From: Fomitopsis serialis
Taxonomy: Eukaryota > Basidiomycota > Agaricomycetes > Polyporales > Fomitopsidaceae
NCBI RefSeq assembly: GCF_022376445.1
Contig: NW_025955761.1
Coordinates: 1 to 10,351, forward strand
Reading direction: 5' to 3'
Length of the DNA stretch: 10,351 bases
The notes below the pieces were generated by a model. That model was given only the letters and a program-made list of their open reading frames with translations, ran no database searches and was not told the origin of the DNA. Positions within the stretch are counted from its first letter, which is position 1, and each line of letters begins with the position of its first letter. A program made the translations under genes and the position numbers. Shown in pieces: positions 7,696-10,351 of the stretch.

Positions 7696-10351
7696 CTACC
7701 ACAACGTCTGATATGAGTACATTCCAGCCCAATTATTCAATAGAAATCTCTTGGCTTTGTCCAGTGCGTTCTCCGAGTTCCAATCCAAGGGAACAGCACC
7801 GCAGGACCCATCAGGGAAACCTGGTACAAGTTGACAGGACTGACGTATGTGTGAGAGGGGAATGATGTTGCCCGGAGGGAGCCCGTCAGATCTTAGCGGT
7901 GGTCGATTTAGCGTGTACATGAGGTGAACGGGATCGGCGGCACCTGCGAATCTTGTGTACCACTCGACGTACGCAAGTGGTTCTTTGGGCCACCATGCGG
8001 GTGAAGGTCCGCCGCCTTGGCGAGCCGGGAGCTTCTCAGGCAGCTTGAATATAACCTTTACTCTCCCGGCTCTTGTACCTGTACAGTTCTTTGTGAGAGG
8101 CCAGGTCGTGATGACGGAACTGATGAGCTTACCTCTAACACCTGTGGACTCCGCCTCCCCATTCTCGAGGACAATCACGGTGTCATAGCGTGCTTTCCGG
8201 CCTTTAACAACGGATCCCGGAATGGCCTTTACAGCATCTTCCTCCACCTTACCGTCCGACAGTGAGAACGGACTGAAGCGGAATTTATGGAACACGTCCA
8301 CTCGGTCGAACGGTAGCCACGTTAGTGCGATATCTGTTCGACCCAGGCGAAGTTCCGGTGGCTGTATGTCGTTGATGAAGGCGACCAAGGCATTTGAGAA
8401 TCCAGGAGCTTTGTGCTGCTCCTGGATACGAGCCAGATTTTGCTGAGGGGCTGGAGGATACTTAGCTATCTTGATGGCGTTCCCAACGTCGACGACCTCT
8501 TCTGGATGACAGGCGGCTTCCTCAGGCTCACCGTCCAAGTCCTCAGCTACCTCCTCCGCCTGGCACTCCTTTTGAAAGGCCTCGTATGCCGCCATCTTCT
8601 CTCGCCGTGTGATCCATTTCATCATTTGAGGGAACTCGTCCCGGTGATTCGAGGCGCGCCATGCCTTTTTGGCGAAGTCGATGTGGAGACGTTCGAACAT
8701 CTCCGTGTTGTAGTTGTCCGTGGTTCCGAACTGACGGATGGAGTCGGCGTAATGCAGGAGTGAGTGAAATTTCGGGATGTTCAAGTTGTCGCGGATTCCA
8801 AGCTTGATCAAGACGTCTTTATTCTTGTGGTACGTCTTCAGAGCGTCGGTCATATACCCTAGAGTGGTGTCGTCGTGAGTCGGGTACTGCGCGAGATAGA
8901 TGAAGTCTAGGATGGAACGGAAGGTGAGCATGACGCCCTTGGGTATCTTTCCCACAAGACAAGCAAGGAGTACGCGGGCCATCTCTTTTCTTTCCTTGCC
9001 CGACACCTGGGCCAGCGACGAGATCCCGTTTTTGAAGTGCCGGATGCCGTAAGCGCCTGGTAGACACCGGAGACGGTTGTCTAGTTCCTCAGGGCTGAGA
9101 AGGTCCTGGCACCACGAGACCAGGTGCTTGAACACCCCCTGGTACAGCTGATGCAACACGTCCGGGGTGATGGACATGTGGATATCAGTGTACGGCAGGT
9201 CCATCCAGAACGGCGTCTTCACACCGCCGCAGACCTCCTGTTCCATACACAGGGCGTCGGCGGCGGCGGCGGTGTTTCCTTCTCGTGCCTCCCGGATGAT
9301 GCGTTCCGTCTCCTCGGGGGTTCGTGGTTCCTTGGCGACATCGTCTTGCAACTTGTCTGCAGGGCATAGGCACTTCGGGCACGTACCGTACTTCGAACAG
9401 GTTACCAGACACTGCTCAGGGTAGTCTGCGACGTACGAAGCGAGGATGGGGTGAACGTGGCGGACGGAGCCGTCACCGCCGGTGACCTCGATGCCGTCCA
9501 AGCCGGCTTGCACAAGAGGTTGCAGAATGATACGCATTGCCGCGTGAAAGAGTCTCTGGCCCCTCGCTTTCCGTTCACGCTTGCCGAGCTGCGCCTTGCC
9601 AATTTTGGTGACAGGCAGATATCCCAGGAGGATACAGGCGTGTTCGGTCGGTTTGCGGCGGATCACTCTAGGTATGTTGCCCAGGGTGAGGTACACCGGG
9701 TACGCCGCTTTGTTACCGGAGAACTGTGTGAGTTGCGTTTTATCTGTGGAAATAATGACAGGGGCGATGGCGTGCTCTCGAGGAATCATTTTCTATTGCC
9801 CACTCTTCAGAATCTTATGTAGCATTCCACATTATTGAATGGACACTCACTTGTACCGCATTCCACCACAGTCCCGTCCACATCTCGGTGAAAATACGCT
9901 TCGTCCTGGACCGATCAGTGAAGACACGCTTCGGTCGATACACAATGTACTTTGCGTAGGAAGGGTTGCCCAGAAGCGCTTGATTGCTTCAAGGATGTCT
10001 CGATATCGAACTAGATGCTTCTCATCCGGGCGGTCGGGAAATGCCAGAGATGATGTCTTCCAGGCTGCCCTGTCTGGGATGTCGTCGATCTTCATGAAGA
10101 GCTCCCGTATATCCTGAACGTTAGACCCAGCTTGTCAACGACCTACAAGCGTCCACTCTGAGTTGAGATTGGTCCAGCATAGAAATAAAGAGACGTACAC
10201 CCGGTATGCTCAGAAATCGATTGAGCGACTTCTGACCGACGTCCTCTCGAACTATCCACATGGCTACACGCCAGTCGAGCTCGGACGCGAAGGGCTTCCA
10301 CTTGCTGTTCGGGTCTAGCTGCTGTTGAGGCGCGTCTTCACCATCATCCAC
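7497..10351 (-). mobile_element. Plavaka-like DNA transposon, 3' part
   Basis: The element is recognised from its transposase and is cut by the right edge. The left limit at 7497 (CACTGTAG) is only a candidate, because the partner terminus is not in the window. The paralogues at 4613-7446 are taken as host genes outside the element, since they are duplicated relative to each other and carry no transposon features. A cargo role cannot be excluded without the other end. Confidence 0.55.
7696..10351 (-). pseudogene. Plavaka-type (CACTA-like) transposase, frameshifted, 5' end beyond window
   Basis: This encodes the enzyme that would cut and paste the element's DNA in the nucleus, an RNase H-fold DDE transposase. 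Minus-strand exons are 10351-10199, 10142-9851 and 9792-7696 (stop TAG). Introns 10198-10143 (56 nt, GTACGT...TGTAG) and 9850-9793 (58 nt, GTGAGT...CAATAG) are phase 0. The first exon has the family's KWKPFASELDW...FLSIPG. The last exon is intact. Counting from ATG 9789, it has STDKTQLTQFSG (D16), a Cys cluster C127/C131/C137/C140/C142, PDVLHQ (D210), KFHSLLHY (340-347) and NTEMFERLHIDFAKKAW (E363). D16, D210 and E363 are the likely catalytic triad, by family pattern. The middle exon is broken twice: the frame changes at about 10122 (LGL to NVQDIRELF) and at about 9979 (EAIK, then ALLGNPSYAKYIVY with one base missing). Full-length protein therefore cannot be made, though the catalytic exon still encodes 697 residues from its own ATG. 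Confidence 0.9.

Noticed and set aside
7955..9822. Several plus-strand frames opposite the transposase exon
   Set aside because: They are antisense shadows of a long, recognisable coding exon and have no motifs of their own.

Overview
The window looks like a piece of a filamentous basidiomycete genome, most likely an Agaricomycete. Three things point there. The recognisable genes are split by introns of 50-61 nt with GTACGT or GTGAGT donors and CTNAC-like branch sites. The large gene at the right is a Plavaka-type (CACTA-like) transposase, a family expanded in mushroom-forming fungi. Start codons have A at -3 and G at +4, with a C/T-rich leader in at least one gene. There are no bacterial signals such as operons or ribosome binding sites.

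Layout, left to right. Positions 1-1900 are GC-rich and ambiguous. Two minus-strand loci with good-looking splice sites (110-791 and 1480-1895) may be small hypothetical genes or decayed relics. Positions 1896-3073 are AT-richer and hold no gene I can support. Positions 3079-3590 fit a solo LTR: TG...CA ends, a 5-bp flanking duplication TGAGA, a TATA motif and internal ~35-bp tandem repeats built on TTCGAACGTACTG. It is inserted exactly at an ATG that opens a two-part plus-strand hypothetical reading frame (3590-4326), probably a broken gene.

Positions 4613-7446 carry two minus-strand genes in tandem, 365 and 377 codons, which are clear paralogues of each other. Both have three exons, two phase-0 introns at matching places, nearly equal intron lengths (57/57 and 58/61 nt) and conserved blocks throughout. 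I do not recognise the family. The splice models, derived here by aligning the two copies, are the main new annotation of the window.

Positions 7696-10351 hold the transposase gene on the minus strand, cut off by the right edge. Its long catalytic exon is intact, with the DDE-type residues and a Cys cluster. The exon before it carries two frameshifts: one looks like a 10-bp deletion between short repeats, the other is one missing base. The element is therefore probably no longer autonomous. Its left end may lie near 7497, about 50 bp from the start of the nearer paralogue.

The genes do not form a pathway. The picture is a repeat-rich fungal region with a small tandem family caught between two transposable-element insertions.
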